Part shown: positions 34,760-43,846 of the stretch, in pieces
Layout of the letters: each line of letters opens with the position of its first letter
Position numbering within the stretch: the stretch's first letter is position 1
NCBI GenBank assembly: GCA_029267445.1
Contig: JAJUIU010000014.1
Span: forward strand, 1 to 59,402
Length of the DNA stretch: 59,402 nucleotides
From: Rhodospirillaceae bacterium
GTDB lineage: Bacteria > Pseudomonadota > Alphaproteobacteria > Azospirillales > Azospirillaceae
Reading direction: 5' to 3'
Notes under the pieces: model-generated
The model's input: only the letters and a program-made list of their open reading frames with translations
Databases searched by the model: none
What the model was told of the DNA's origin: nothing
Program-made: the position numbers and the translations under genes

Positions 34760-36565
34760 ATGATGCGCGTCCTCGTCAGAATCTTCGCCGTGTTCGGCTT
34801 CCTCGTCGTGCTGCTGATCGGGGGGGCCATCGCCGTGGGCCTCGCCCTGGCCCCCGGAAAGCCGGACCTGCCGGAATCCATCGTGCTGGAGTTCGATTTC
34901 GAACGGTCGCTGCAGGAAAGCGAGGCGGGAAACCCCTTCGGCTCCGTGTTCGGTGACGATCCGGTCAGTGTCCGCACGATCGTCGACGCGCTGGACCGCG
35001 CCGGCCGCGACCCGCGCGTGAAGGGGCTGGTCGCCAAGGTCGGCAACAGCACGATGGGCCTGGGCGCCACGCAGGAGGTGCGCGACGCCGTGGCCCGGTT
35101 CCGCGCGACCGGCCGTTTCGCCGTGGTGCATGCGGAGACGTTCGGTGAATTCTCCAACGGGACCCAGAGCTATTATCTGGCGGCCGCCTTCGACGAGGTG
35201 TGGCTCCAGCCGCTGGGCAACCTCGGCGCCACCGGCTTCCTGGCCTCGCCCCTGTTCTATCGGGGCACGCTGGACAAGCTGGACGTGAAGCCGCAGATCG
35301 CCAAGCGGCACGAGTACAAGTCGGCGGCCGAGCCCTTCATGGAAACGACCATGACCCCCGCCAACCGGGAGATGATCGACAGCTTCCTGGGCGACATCTA
35401 CGGACAGCTCGTGGCCGACATCGCAGGCGACCGCGACCTGCCACCTGAGGCCGTCGCCGCCGCGATCGACCGCGCCCCGCTGCTCGACAAGGAAGCCGTG
35501 GACGCCAAGCTGGTGGACCGTCTCGGCTACTACGACGAGGTTCTGGACGCGGCGAAGGAGCGCGCGAAGGACGGCGACAAGAAGGCGGAGACGGTCAAGC
35601 TGACGACCTACGCCGGTGCCGTCACGCAAGCGAACGACCAGGGGCCCGTCATCGCCGTCGTCATCGGCGAGGGCGGCATCACCCGCGGCGAATCCGACAG
35701 CAATCCCCTGACCGGGGAGCGGACCATGGGTGGTGCGGAGGTGGCGGCGGCCCTGCGCAAGGCGATCGACGATCCGCAGGTGAAGGCCATCCTGTTCCGC
35801 GTCGACAGCCCCGGCGGCTCCGCCGTGGGGTCGGAGGTGGTGCGGCGCGAGGTGCAGCGCGCCCGCAAGGCCGGCAAGCCGGTGATCGTCTCCATGGCCG
35901 ATCTCGCGGCCTCGGGCGGTTACTGGGTGGCGATGTCGGCGGACAAGATCGTGGCGCAGCCCGCCACGCTCACCGGGTCCATTGGCGTCCTGGGCGGCAA
36001 GCTGAACATCACCGGTGCGCAGAACATGGTCGGGCTGACGGTGGACACGCTGGCCAAGGGCGGCAACGCCGGCATGTGGTCCCAGCAGACCGACTACTCG
36101 CCCTCAGAGCTGGCGCGCCGCGACGCGATGCTGGACGACATCTACGGCTACTTCACCCGGACCGTGGCCGAAGGCCGGGGCATGACGGTGGAGCGTGTGC
36201 ACGAGATCGCCAAGGGCCGCGTCTGGACCGGGCGGCAGGCCAAGGAGCTGGGACTGGTCGATGCGCTGGGCGGCTATGCCGTGGCCCTCGACCTCGCCCG
36301 CGAGGCGATCGGGCTGGCAGCAGGCGCGCCGGTCACCGTGCGGCTCTATCCACGGGCGAAGAGCAACTTCGAGGAGCTCATGGCCCTGTTCAACGGCGAC
36401 GAGACGGCGAGCCTCGGATCGACCAGCATCGGCAAGGCCCTGCTGGCCGACGCGCTGGAGGATTACCGGCCGCAGCTCAGGCAGGTTGCCCCCCTGCTCC
36501 AGGCCGCGACCCGGCCGGAGGAGATGACGGTCCTGCTGCCCCCGCTGGGTGTCGCGGGCTACTGA
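34760..36565 (+). CDS. sppA: Signal peptide peptidase SppA, 67K tandem type
   Basis: 601-aa membrane-anchored serine protease that degrades cleaved signal peptides. One N-terminal membrane segment (IFAVFGFLVVLLIGGAIAVGLAL). Two ClpP-like domains in tandem: the first with the general-base Lys in KRHEYKSAAEPF; the second with FRVDSPGGSAVGSEVV and the nucleophile Ser in ADLAASGGYW. This matches the long E. coli form, not the short one. ATG 34760 and ATG 34763 are both possible. Encoded alone between pabB and tlyA. Confidence 0.92.
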   Translation: MMRVLVRIFAVFGFLVVLLIGGAIAVGLALAPGKPDLPESIVLEFDFERSLQESEAGNPFGSVFGDDPVSVRTIVDALDRAGRDPRVKGLVAKVGNSTMGLGATQEVRDAVARFRATGRFAVVHAETFGEFSNGTQSYYLAAAFDEVWLQPLGNLGATGFLASPLFYRGTLDKLDVKPQIAKRHEYKSAAEPFMETTMTPANREMIDSFLGDIYGQLVADIAGDRDLPPEAVAAAIDRAPLLDKEAVDAKLVDRLGYYDEVLDAAKERAKDGDKKAETVKLTTYAGAVTQANDQGPVIAVVIGEGGITRGESDSNPLTGERTMGGAEVAAALRKAIDDPQVKAILFRVDSPGGSAVGSEVVRREVQRARKAGKPVIVSMADLAASGGYWVAMSADKIVAQPATLTGSIGVLGGKLNITGAQNMVGLTVDTLAKGGNAGMWSQQTDYSPSELARRDAMLDDIYGYFTRTVAEGRGMTVERVHEIAKGRVWTGRQAKELGLVDALGGYAVALDLAREAIGLAAGAPVTVRLYPRAKSNFEELMALFNGDETASLGSTSIGKALLADALEDYRPQLRQVAPLLQAATRPEEMTVLLPPLGVAGY

Positions 36566-36584
36566 TCCCGGGCGGATATGGAGG

Positions 36585-36605
36585 CCCGCCGGTGCCGCCG
36601 GCGGG
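36585..36605. terminator. Terminator between sppA and tlyA
   Basis: CCCGCCGG (36585-36592) pairs with CCGGCGGG (36598-36605), 5-nt loop, between two converging genes; on the plus strand TCTCAGCTTTCC follows. Confidence 0.55.
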
Positions 36606-36607
36606 TC

Positions 36608-37357
36608 TCAGCTTTCCCGGACCCCGCCGATCAGGAACTCCTTGTTGCCCTCGGGACCGGTGATCGGGCTCTCCTCGACGCCCAGCACCCGCCACCCCGG
36701 CAGGCCAGCGAGCCAGCCCGCGATCCTGTCGCAGACCTCCCGGTGCAGTTCCGGTTCCCGCACCACCCCGCCCTTGCCGACGCGCCCCTTGCCGACCTCG
36801 AACTGCGGCTTGATCAGGGCGACGAGCCGCGCGCCGGGCCGTGTCAGCGCTAACGGGGCGGGCAGCACCGTCTCCAGCCCGATGAAGCTGGCGTCGCAGA
36901 CGACGAGGTCCACGGGCTCGGGCACCTGTTCGGCTGTGAGGTGGCGGGCGTTCGTGCGCTCCAGCACGACCACGCGCGGGTCCTCCCGCAGCTTCCAGGC
37001 GAGCTGGCCGTGTCCGACATCCACGGCATGGACCTTTGCCGCCCCCCGGCTGAGCAGCACATCCGTGAAGCCGCCGGTGGAGGCGCCGACATCGAGGCAG
37101 ACGAGGCCGGCGGGATCGATGGAGAAGGCGTCCAGCCCCCTGACCAGCTTCAGACCGCCCCGGCTCACCCAGGGATGGTCCTGGCCCTTCACCGTCAGGG
37201 GCTGGCCCTCGGCGATCAGGTCGCCAGCCTTGTCGATCCGCCGGGTGTCCGCATAGACCAGCCCAGCCAGGATCAGGGCCTGCGCCCGGCTGCGCGTTTC
37301 GGCGAGGCCCCGGTCCACCAAGGCCTGGTCAACCCGTACTTTCGGCTGCTTGGACAT
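36608..37357 (-). CDS. tlyA: TlyA family rRNA methyltransferase / hemolysin-like protein
   Basis: 249 aa. An S4 RNA-binding domain at the N-terminus (RVDQALVDRGLAETRSRAQALILAGLVYADTRRIDKAGD) is followed by an FtsJ-like SAM methyltransferase (LVCLDVGASTGGFTDVLLSRGAAKVHAVDVGHGQLAW, then IKPQFEVGKG). TlyA of mycobacteria 2'-O-methylates 16S and 23S rRNA; the haemolysin label is historical. It belongs to the xseB-ispA-dxs-tlyA neighbourhood common in alphaproteobacteria. Confidence 0.92.
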   Translation of the reverse strand: MSKQPKVRVDQALVDRGLAETRSRAQALILAGLVYADTRRIDKAGDLIAEGQPLTVKGQDHPWVSRGGLKLVRGLDAFSIDPAGLVCLDVGASTGGFTDVLLSRGAAKVHAVDVGHGQLAWKLREDPRVVVLERTNARHLTAEQVPEPVDLVVCDASFIGLETVLPAPLALTRPGARLVALIKPQFEVGKGRVGKGGVVREPELHREVCDRIAGWLAGLPGWRVLGVEESPITGPEGNKEFLIGGVRES

Positions 37358-37417
37358 GGGGCGCGCATTCGTGATATCGGGGTCGGGAGAGTTAATCCAT
37401 TGACCGGAGTGGACCGC

Positions 37418-37567
37418 ATGCGCGCACGCACGCTGAAGCCCATCCATGCGGCGGCGGCCCTGGCCGTCCTGCTGCTGGCAGGCTGCAACACCGTCGAAGG
37501 GATCGGCAAGGACATCCAGAAGGCCGGCGAGGCGATCGAGAACGCCGGCGAGAAGGGCAAGAAGTAA
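37418..37567 (+). CDS. ecnB: Entericidin A/B family small lipoprotein
   Basis: 49 aa, below usual ORF cut-offs as a separate gene. Lipobox VLLLAGCNT (Cys about residue 24) followed by VEGIGKDIQKAGEAIENAGEK, a near-perfect match to the entericidin core (NTxxGxGKDxxxxGxxI). Entericidins are envelope lipoproteins first described as a toxin/antidote pair linked to stationary-phase lysis; single copies like this are common and probably structural or stress-related. GGAG precedes ATG 37418. Divergent from tlyA; a strong hairpin follows. Confidence 0.9.
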   Translation: MRARTLKPIHAAAALAVLLLAGCNTVEGIGKDIQKAGEAIENAGEKGKK

Positions 37568-37600
37568 GGGGCGAAGGGGGCCGCGCCCCCTTGCCCCTTT
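37566..37600. terminator. Terminator between the entericidin gene and dxs
   Basis: AAGGGGC-GAAGGGGG pairs with CCCCCTT-GCCCCTT (one bulged base), followed by TTTCC on the plus strand. It overlaps the entericidin stop and serves both converging genes. Confidence 0.75.
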
Positions 37601-37606
37601 CCGGCC

Positions 37607-39532
37607 TCAGGCCCGGGCGGCGCCCGGCGCTTCGGCCTTGGCGATGCCCAGCGCGTTCAACGCCGTCGCGACGATGTGCTTCGCGTTTAGCCCGGCCTCG
37701 TCATACTGCTTGTTCGGGCTGTCCTGGTCCTGGAACACGTCGGGCAGCACCATGGGGCGGATCTTGCAGCCCTGGTCCAGCAGGCCCTCGTGCGCCAGGA
37801 AGTGCAGCACGTGGCTGCCGAACCCGCCGACCGAACCCTCCTCGACAGTGATCAGCACCTCGTGCTCCGCCGCCAGCTTGCGGATCAGGTCATGGTCCAG
37901 CGGTTTGGCGAAGCGGGCGTCGGCGACCGTGGTGGACAGGCCGTGCGCGGCCAGATCCTCGGCGGCCTTCAGGGCCTCCTGCAACCGGGTGCCGAGGCTG
38001 AGGATGGCGACCTTCGTGCCCTCGCGCAGGATCCGGCCCTTGCCGATCTCCAGAACCTCGCCCCGCTCCGGCATGTCGCAGCCGACCCCCTCCCCGCGCG
38101 GATAGCGGAAGGCGATCGGGCCGCCGCCATAGGCGGCCGCCGTGGCGACCATATGCACGAGTTCCGCCTCGTCCGCCGCCGCCATCACGACCATGTTCGG
38201 CAGGCAGGCGAGATAGGCCACGTCGAAAGCGCCCGCATGGGTGCAGCCGTCCGCCCCCACCAGCCCCGCCCGGTCGATCGCGAAGCGGACCGGCAGGTTC
38301 TGGATGGCCACGTCATGGACCACCTGGTCATAGGCGCGCTGCAGGAAGGTCGAGTAGATCGCGCAGAACGGCTTGTAACCCTCCGTCGCGAGGCCGGCGG
38401 CGAAGGTCACCGCATGCTGCTCCGCGATGCCCACGTCGAAGCACCGGCTGGGATGGGCCTTCTCGAACAGGTCGAGGCCGGTGCCGGAGGGCATGGCGGC
38501 GGTGATGGCGACGATCCTGTCGTCGGCGTTCGCCTCCTTCACCAGGCTTTCCGCGAAGACCTTGGTATAGCTGGGCGCGTTCGCCTTGGGCTTCGCCTGG
38601 GTGCCAGTGATGACGTCGAACTTGGTCACCGCGTGCAGCTTGTCGGCGCTGGCTTCCGCCGGGGCGTAGCCCTTGCCCTTCTGGGTCACCGCGTGGATCA
38701 GCACCGGGCCGCTGGCCGGATCGTCACGCAGGCTTTCCAGGATGGGAACCAGGATGTCCAGGTTGTGGCCGTCGATCGGGCCCACATAGTAGAAGCCCAT
38801 CTCCTCGAACAGCGTGCCGCCGGTGACAAAGCCGCGGGCGTACTCCTCGGCCTTGCGGGCGGCCTGCTTGATCGGGCGCGGCAGGTTCTCGACGATCTCC
38901 TTGCCGAACTCGCGCAGGCCCCGGTACTGGCGCGACGAGATCAGGCGGGACAGGTAGCCGCTGATGGCACCCACCGGCGGGGCGATCGACATGTCGTTGT
39001 CGTTGAGGATGACGATCAGGCGGCTGTCCATGGCGCCGGCGTTGTTCATCGCCTCGTACGCCATACCGGCGCTGATCGCGCCGTCGCCGATCACCGCGAT
39101 GACGTTGCCGCCCGTGCCCGCCAGATCGCGCGCCACCGACATGCCGAGACCGGCGGAGATGCTGGTCGAGCTGTGCGCGGCGCCAAAGGGGTCGTACTCG
39201 CTCTCCGCCCGCTTGGTGAAGCCGGACAGGCCGCCGCCCATGCGCAGCGTGCGGATGCGGTCACGCCGCCCGGTGATGATCTTGTGCGGATAGCACTGGT
39301 GGCCGACGTCCCAGATCAGCCGGTCGTCGGGCGTGTTGAACACGTAGTGGATGGCCACCGTCAGTTCCACAACGCCAAGGCCGGCGCCGAGATGTCCACC
39401 CGTCACAGACACGGCGTCGATGGTTTCCGTCCTGAGCTCGTCCGCGAACTGACGGAGCTGGGACGGGTGCAGCCGCCTCAGGTCGGCCGGTATCCGGACC
39501 TGGTCAAGAAGCGGTGTCTTTGACTGACCCAT
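37607..39532 (-). CDS. dxs: 1-deoxy-D-xylulose-5-phosphate synthase Dxs
   Basis: 641-aa TPP enzyme that makes DXP from pyruvate and glyceraldehyde 3-phosphate, the first step of the MEP isoprenoid pathway. Motifs: [40 protein letters not shown]/Mg site [18 protein letters not shown]...[42 protein letters not shown] and the C-terminal [18 protein letters not shown] 39532 matches the usual N-terminus ([16 protein letters not shown]). It follows ispA by 76 bp, so precursor synthesis and chain elongation are encoded together. Confidence 0.97.
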   Translation of the reverse strand: MGQSKTPLLDQVRIPADLRRLHPSQLRQFADELRTETIDAVSVTGGHLGAGLGVVELTVAIHYVFNTPDDRLIWDVGHQCYPHKIITGRRDRIRTLRMGGGLSGFTKRAESEYDPFGAAHSSTSISAGLGMSVARDLAGTGGNVIAVIGDGAISAGMAYEAMNNAGAMDSRLIVILNDNDMSIAPPVGAISGYLSRLISSRQYRGLREFGKEIVENLPRPIKQAARKAEEYARGFVTGGTLFEEMGFYYVGPIDGHNLDILVPILESLRDDPASGPVLIHAVTQKGKGYAPAEASADKLHAVTKFDVITGTQAKPKANAPSYTKVFAESLVKEANADDRIVAITAAMPSGTGLDLFEKAHPSRCFDVGIAEQHAVTFAAGLATEGYKPFCAIYSTFLQRAYDQVVHDVAIQNLPVRFAIDRAGLVGADGCTHAGAFDVAYLACLPNMVVMAAADEAELVHMVATAAAYGGGPIAFRYPRGEGVGCDMPERGEVLEIGKGRILREGTKVAILSLGTRLQEALKAAEDLAAHGLSTTVADARFAKPLDHDLIRKLAAEHEVLITVEEGSVGGFGSHVLHFLAHEGLLDQGCKIRPMVLPDVFQDQDSPNKQYDEAGLNAKHIVATALNALGIAKAEAPGAARA

Positions 39533-39592
39533 CGGATCCCACCCTCGTTTTGCCTGTAACGGTAACCTGACTCGAAACAACTGTCCACATTT

Positions 39593-39613
39593 CCTGACAC
39601 GGATTGTGTCAGG
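39593..39613. repeat. Hairpin overlapping the ispA stop
   Basis: CCTGACAC (39593-39600) and GTGTCAGG (39606-39613) form a perfect 8-bp inverted repeat with a 5-nt loop. The ispA stop codon (39611-39609) lies inside one arm, so the structure forms at the end of the ispA message and before dxs. It lacks a T-run; it could attenuate, stabilise or process the ispA-dxs transcript. Confidence 0.5.
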
Positions 39614-40508
39614 CTTTCCTGTCAACCACGTAGGAGGCGACCTGCCTCAGCATTTCCGCCCGGTTCTCGAAGATGTCGAGATGTGCGGCGGCCTGATCCG
39701 CCAACCGCCGCGCCTGATCGCGCGCCCTCTCAACACCCAGGATGGAGACGAAGGTCGCCTTGTTGGCCCCCTCGTCACGGCCGACAGACTTGCCGGTCTC
39801 GGCCTCCGTCCCCTGGACATCCAGCAGGTCGTCGGCGATCTGGAAGGCGAGGCCGAGATCGTGGGCGTAAGCCTGCAGCGCATGCAGCTGCGGCGGGCTC
39901 GCCCGGCCGAGGATGCCGCCCGCCATGGCGGAGAAGGCGATCAGCTCGCCCGTCTTCATCCGCTGCAGGCGGGTGATGGCGCCGATGTCGAACTCCTCGG
40001 TCTCCGCGATCAGGTCCAGCATCTGCCCACCGACCATGCCGCGCGGTCCCGCCGCCTTGGCGAGCCCGGTGACCAGCCGGCAGCGGACCTGGGGATCCTC
40101 ATGTGTCTCGGGATCGGCCAGCACCTCGAACGCGAAGGTCAGCAAGGCGTCGCCGGCCAGGATGGCCGTGGCGTCGTCATACTGGAGATGGACCGTCGGC
40201 CGGCCGCGCCGGAGGTCGGCGTCGTCCATGGCGGGCAGATCGTCATGGATCAGGCTATAGCAATGGATGAACTCCACCGCCGCCGCCGTGCGCAGCGCGC
40301 AGGCCGGGTTCACATTGAACATGCGCGCCCCCTCCATCACCAGGAAGGGCCGCAGGCGCTTGCCGCCGCCAAGGCAGCCATAACGCATGGCCTCGTACAG
40401 CCGGGCCTCGCGCAGGTCCGCCTTCGGCAGCAGCACGTCCACCGCGGCTTCAACCTGCTCGACCGTGTCCGCCATGGCGGCCGTCAGCGACTTCGGCAAG
40501 GCTGGCAT
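39609..40508 (-). CDS. ispA: Farnesyl diphosphate synthase IspA
   Basis: 299-aa polyprenyl synthase forming geranyl and farnesyl diphosphate. First Asp-rich motif DDLPAMDD (residues 89-96) with RRGRPTVH after it, and GGKRLRP upstream; second Asp-rich motif in [19 protein letters not shown]. The two-residue insertion in the first motif and chain length fit bacterial FPP synthase. Between xseB and dxs on the same strand, as in many proteobacteria. Confidence 0.95.
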   Translation of the reverse strand: MPALPKSLTAAMADTVEQVEAAVDVLLPKADLREARLYEAMRYGCLGGGKRLRPFLVMEGARMFNVNPACALRTAAAVEFIHCYSLIHDDLPAMDDADLRRGRPTVHLQYDDATAILAGDALLTFAFEVLADPETHEDPQVRCRLVTGLAKAAGPRGMVGGQMLDLIAETEEFDIGAITRLQRMKTGELIAFSAMAGGILGRASPPQLHALQAYAHDLGLAFQIADDLLDVQGTEAETGKSVGRDEGANKATFVSILGVERARDQARRLADQAAAHLDIFENRAEMLRQVASYVVDRKA

Positions 40509-40554
40509 CGTCGTCTTCTGTCCCGGGAGGAAGGAAACTGTGGCGGGCGGCGGA

Positions 40555-40806
40555 TCAATCCAGCCGGGCCGGCTCGACGCCGACCGAGCCGTCGGCCGCG
40601 ATGGTGATGCGGTCCACCTTCGCCTGGGCCTCCCGCAGCTTGAGTTCGCAATGCCGCTTCAAGAGCGTGCCCCGCTCGTAGTGCCGGATGGCGTCATCCA
40701 GCTTGGCCTTGCCCTCCTCCAGCTGGCGGACGATGCGCTCCAGTTCGGCAAGCGCGTCCTCGAAGGACAGGGCGGCGATGTCGGCGGGCAGGCTCTGATC
40801 GGTCAT
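40555..40806 (-). CDS. xseB: Exodeoxyribonuclease VII small subunit XseB
   Basis: 83 aa. Core LSFEDALAELERIVRQLEEGKAKLDDAIRHYERGTLLKRHCELKLREAQAKVDRI is the full XseB helical hairpin that binds the large subunit XseA (not in this window). The complex degrades single-stranded DNA. ATG 40806 is 46 bp upstream of ispA. A much longer open frame on the same strand is an artefact of GC content. Confidence 0.93.
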   Translation of the reverse strand: MTDQSLPADIAALSFEDALAELERIVRQLEEGKAKLDDAIRHYERGTLLKRHCELKLREAQAKVDRITIAADGSVGVEPARLD

Positions 40807-40929
40807 CGATATTGCTTTGGCGGGGAAAGCAGCGACTTTAAGGCGGACGCACCGCGCATCGCAAGGCGGGATAACCCGGATAACGCCCGTAAGGCGGACC
40901 GGGGTGCGCCGATCGATGGTGCAGGGGGG

Positions 40930-41520
40930 ATGATGGGTCTCGGTCGTCGCGCCTTTCTGGGACTGTTGCCGGTCGCGGCCGCGGCCGCCACCATGGCCGA
41001 ACCTGCGGGAGCCGACGCCATGGAACGCGTGCTGACGGATTTCGGAACCGGCGCCGGCGCCGTCCCGGCGCAGGCGTGGTACGCCGTATCCGACAGGGTG
41101 ATGGGCGGGGTTTCGCGCGAGGCGGCGGGGCTGGAGCAGGTCGGCGACCGCATGGCCATGCGGCTGACCGGGTTCGTCAGCTCCGCCAACAATGGCGGCT
41201 TCATCATGCTCGGGTGTCCCCTGCCGGCGGGATTGGGTGCTGCCGAATGGACGGGCCTCAGGCTGACCGTCCGGGGTGCGGGGGACGGATACCGCGTGAC
41301 TCTGCGCACCGCCGACACGCGCCGCCCATGGGAGCACTACGCACAGCCGCTTCCCGTGGCGACGGACTGGCGGACGGTCGACCTGCCTTTCGCTGGGTTT
41401 CAGCCCAACCGCGCGCTGCCGCCCATGGACCTGGAGGGCCTGACCCGGATCGGGCTGGTCGCCGGGGGCAAGGATGCGCCGGCCGACCTCGCGGTCGCCC
41501 GTGTCGTCATCTACCGCTGA
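40930..41520 (+). CDS. CIA30 (NDUFAF1-like) family protein with Tat signal
   Basis: 196 aa. Twin-arginine signal GRRAFLGLLPVAAAAATMA, so it should be exported folded. The mature part, WYAVSDRVMGGVSREAAGLEQVGDRMAMRLTGFVSSANNGGFIMLG and later WRTVDLPFAGFQPN, is the CIA30/galactose-binding-like domain named after mitochondrial complex I intermediate-associated protein 30. The bacterial role is unknown. Start at 40930 or 40933 (adjacent ATGs after GGGGGG). Divergent from xseB. Confidence 0.82.
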   Translation: MMGLGRRAFLGLLPVAAAAATMAEPAGADAMERVLTDFGTGAGAVPAQAWYAVSDRVMGGVSREAAGLEQVGDRMAMRLTGFVSSANNGGFIMLGCPLPAGLGAAEWTGLRLTVRGAGDGYRVTLRTADTRRPWEHYAQPLPVATDWRTVDLPFAGFQPNRALPPMDLEGLTRIGLVAGGKDAPADLAVARVVIYR

Positions 41521-41523
41521 CGA

Positions 41524-42453
41524 TCAGGCCGCCATCAACGCCTTGACGTGGGCAGCGCTGGCGCTGGCGAGCGCCCGCAGGTCGTACCCGCCCTCCAGCA
41601 CGGAAACGACCCGCCCCTTGGCGTGACGGTCGGCGATATCCGCGAGCTTGCGGGTGACCCAGGCGAAGTCGTCATCGCTGAGATGCAGGCCGGCCAGCGG
41701 GTCGCGGGTGTGGGCGTCGAATCCGGCCGAGATGAGGACGAGCTCCGGCCGGAAACGCTCCAAGGCCGGGAACATGCGCTCGGCCATGCCGTGCCGGAAC
41801 TCCGGACTGCCCGACATGGGCGCCAGGCAGACATTCACGACATTGTCGAAATCGCCGCTCTCCCGGATCGACCCGGTGCCGGGGTAGAGCGGCCACTGGT
41901 GGCTCGACCCATAGAACAGGTCGGCGTCATGCTGGGCGAAGGTCTGGCTGCCGTTGCCGTGATGGACGTCGAAATCGATGATGGCGATCCGCCGCAGCCC
42001 GTGGCGGTCCCGCGCGTGCATCGCGCCCACCGCCACATTGTTGAACAGGCAGAAACCCATGGCCTGATCGGGCTCGGCATGATGGCCGGGCGGGCGGACG
42101 GCGCAGAAGGCGTTGCGCACCTCCCCCGCCATCACCGCGTCGATGGCGGCGCAGACGGACCCGGCGGCACGCAGGGCGGCCTCGCCCGAGCCCGGCGACA
42201 CCACTGTATCGCTGTCGATGGCGGCATAACCAGTGCTGGGGATCCGCGCCAGGATCGAGTCCACATAGTCGGCTGGGTGGACGCGGGAGAGCTGGTCCCG
42301 GGTGGCACGGGGGGCGTCCCGCCGGTCGAGGAACATGAAGGCCTCATCCTCCAGGGCCGCCAGCACCGCGCGAAGGCGATCGGCGCATTCCGGATGCTCC
42401 TCCCCGGTGTCGTGTTCGAGGCAGGCCGCGTGTGTGAAGAGCGCGGTGTGCAT
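41524..42453 (-). CDS. Histone deacetylase-like amidohydrolase
   Basis: 309 aa of the arginase/deacetylase superfamily, class II HDAC-like. Visible: HPECADRLRAVLAAL, SRVHPADYVDSI, RPPGHHAEPDQAMGFCLFNNVAVGA with the charge-relay His pair, zinc ligands in IIDFDVHHGNGSQ and ISAGFDAHTRDPLAGL. Bacterial members remove acyl groups from acetylpolyamines or proteins. It belongs to the conserved xseB-ispA-dxs neighbourhood in alphaproteobacteria. ATG 42453 is chosen; the frame is open to 42513. Confidence 0.92.
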   Translation of the reverse strand: MHTALFTHAACLEHDTGEEHPECADRLRAVLAALEDEAFMFLDRRDAPRATRDQLSRVHPADYVDSILARIPSTGYAAIDSDTVVSPGSGEAALRAAGSVCAAIDAVMAGEVRNAFCAVRPPGHHAEPDQAMGFCLFNNVAVGAMHARDRHGLRRIAIIDFDVHHGNGSQTFAQHDADLFYGSSHQWPLYPGTGSIRESGDFDNVVNVCLAPMSGSPEFRHGMAERMFPALERFRPELVLISAGFDAHTRDPLAGLHLSDDDFAWVTRKLADIADRHAKGRVVSVLEGGYDLRALASASAAHVKALMAA

Positions 42454-42566
42454 GGGATTCCCCTTTGCGTTTCCTCCGGGTCCCATTCTCCTCCAATCCG
42501 TACCGCTTTTCATGAGGAAATTGTCACACAGCCCGGAAGCCGACCTGCCCTATCCAGGCATTTGCT

Positions 42567-42803
42567 TCAGCCCCCCTTGCGGATCAGGAAAGTGGAGACG
42601 TCATCCTCCGTCCGGCTTTCCAGCAGGGCGTGGCCCGTGGCGGCACAGAAGGCGTCGAAGTCCCGGGGGGCGGCGGGATCGGTTGCGGTGACGCGGAGCA
42701 CCTGCCCCGGCAAAAGGCCGGCCAGCGCCTTGCGGGCCCGCAGCACAGGGAGGGGGCAGATCAGGCCCGTGCAGTCCAGATCGCGATCGGAAGACATAGC
42801 CAT
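42567..42803 (-). CDS. TusA-like sulfur carrier protein
   Basis: 78 aa. DRDLDCTGLICPLPVLRARKALAGLLPGQVLRVTATDPAAPRDFDAFC is the SirA/TusA fold with CPxP; C16 is the expected persulfide carrier. In E. coli TusA passes sulfur for tRNA 2-thiouridine; in other bacteria homologues serve reactive-sulfur handling. Here it is divergent from a BigR/SqrR-like sensor 139 bp away, suggesting a role in sulfane sulfur metabolism. Confidence 0.88.
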   Translation of the reverse strand: MAMSSDRDLDCTGLICPLPVLRARKALAGLLPGQVLRVTATDPAAPRDFDAFCAATGHALLESRTEDDVSTFLIRKGG

Positions 42804-42942
42804 ATCGTCTTATCCACGAAGGCGGGTCGAACGATAATTTTCTGTTGAACTTTCGCGTGGCGCCATAAGGATAGTTCGGCAACGGAATTTTTTTCCCGGC
42901 GCGCCGCTTGACTCCCCCGAACTCGGAACAAGTTTTTCGCTC

Positions 42943-43290
42943 ATGGACCTGAATGTCTTGAAAAGTCACGCCCGTCGGGCGAGCACGCTGCTGAAGGCGA
43001 TGGCCAACGAGCGGCGCCTTTTGATCCTCTGCTACCTCGCCGAGGGGGAGCGGTCGGTTGGCGAGCTTGAACGCTTGGTCGGCCTTTCGCAATCGGCCTT
43101 GTCGCAGCATTTGGCCCGGCTGCGCCGGGATCGGCTGGTGCGGACGCGCCGCAGTGCCCAGACGATCTATTACAGCCTGCATGGCGACGAGGCGCCGGCC
43201 ATCATGGCCCGGCTTTACGACATCTATTGCCACGAGCCGCTGCGTGAAGCCCGCGCGAATGGCCAGGGAGCGCCCTGCGCGCCCCACTGA
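42943..43290 (+). CDS. ArsR-family repressor of the BigR/SqrR persulfide-sensing type
   Basis: 115-aa winged-helix repressor: LLKAMANERRLLILCYLAEGERSVGELERLVGLSQSALSQHLARLRRDRLVRTRRSAQTIYYSL. Cys30 (LILCYL) and Cys96 (DIYCHEP) are spaced 66 residues apart, exactly as C42/C108 of BigR and the SqrR pair, which form an intraprotein tetrasulfide to derepress sulfide-oxidation genes. Classical ArsR metal sites (CVCD) are absent. Divergent from tusA, so it likely controls that gene and itself. Confidence 0.85.
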   Translation: MDLNVLKSHARRASTLLKAMANERRLLILCYLAEGERSVGELERLVGLSQSALSQHLARLRRDRLVRTRRSAQTIYYSLHGDEAPAIMARLYDIYCHEPLREARANGQGAPCAPH

Positions 43291-43322
43291 GGCGGTGCGG
43301 TCGAGGCGTAGGGCGGCCGCCT

Positions 43323-43745
43323 TCAATCGCGGCGCCCGGCGAACCGAAATCCCGTGACGGTCAGCACCAGCCAGCCGAGAATCAGCGCGAGGCCGCCGAC
43401 CGGTGCGACCACGCCGAACATGCTGGGCCCCCAATAGCCAAGGGCGTAGAGCGCGCCGGGGAACAGCAGGCAGCCGATCGCGAAGAAAACTCCCGAGATG
43501 GCGAGCAGTCCGCGATCGCGGGCGGCGCGCTGATGCAGATCGGCGACCACCGCCAGGATGACCGCATGCACCATCTGGTATTGGCTGCCCGTCGCCCAGA
43601 GGGGTGCGGCCCGCAAGGCCTCGTCCCGGCCAATGGCGCCTTCGAGGCCGTGGGACGCGAAGGCGCCGGCGGCCACGGCGCACGCGCCGAAGACTCCCGC
43701 GAGGATCAGGAGGACACGGCCGGTCCGGGAGGGTTGCTTCTGCAT
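43323..43745 (-). CDS. DUF423 family inner-membrane protein
   Basis: 140 aa, four hydrophobic segments. The DUF423 pattern is plain: VFGACAVAAGAFASHGLEG...YQMVHAVILAVVADLHQRA...FFAIGCLLFPGALYALGYWGPSMFGVVAPVGGLALILGWLVL. Function unknown (E. coli YwdK/YgdD-like). ATG 43745 is preferred over the longer frame. Confidence 0.9.
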   Translation of the reverse strand: MQKQPSRTGRVLLILAGVFGACAVAAGAFASHGLEGAIGRDEALRAAPLWATGSQYQMVHAVILAVVADLHQRAARDRGLLAISGVFFAIGCLLFPGALYALGYWGPSMFGVVAPVGGLALILGWLVLTVTGFRFAGRRD

Positions 43746-43796
43746 CGGATCGTCCTTCGAAACAGTTGGCCCGTTATGGACGATCGGCGCGGACAA

Positions 43797-43835
43797 GGCG
43801 AGGGCCGGACCGCGTAGTGCGGACCGGCCCTCGCC
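43797..43835 (-). terminator. Long GC hairpin after the pirin gene
   Basis: GGCGAGGGCCGG-A-CCGC pairs with GCGG-A-CCGGCCCTCGCC around GTAGT (one A-A mismatch), 12 bp past the pirin stop. The T-run on the minus strand is weak, but the stem is very stable. Confidence 0.65.
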
Positions 43836-43846
43836 AGCTTCGGTCG

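Noticed and set aside
36608-37567. TlyA 'hemolysin' plus entericidin read as a virulence or toxin island
   Set aside because: TlyA is an rRNA methyltransferase in a conserved housekeeping cluster, and single entericidins are widespread; composition is that of the host.
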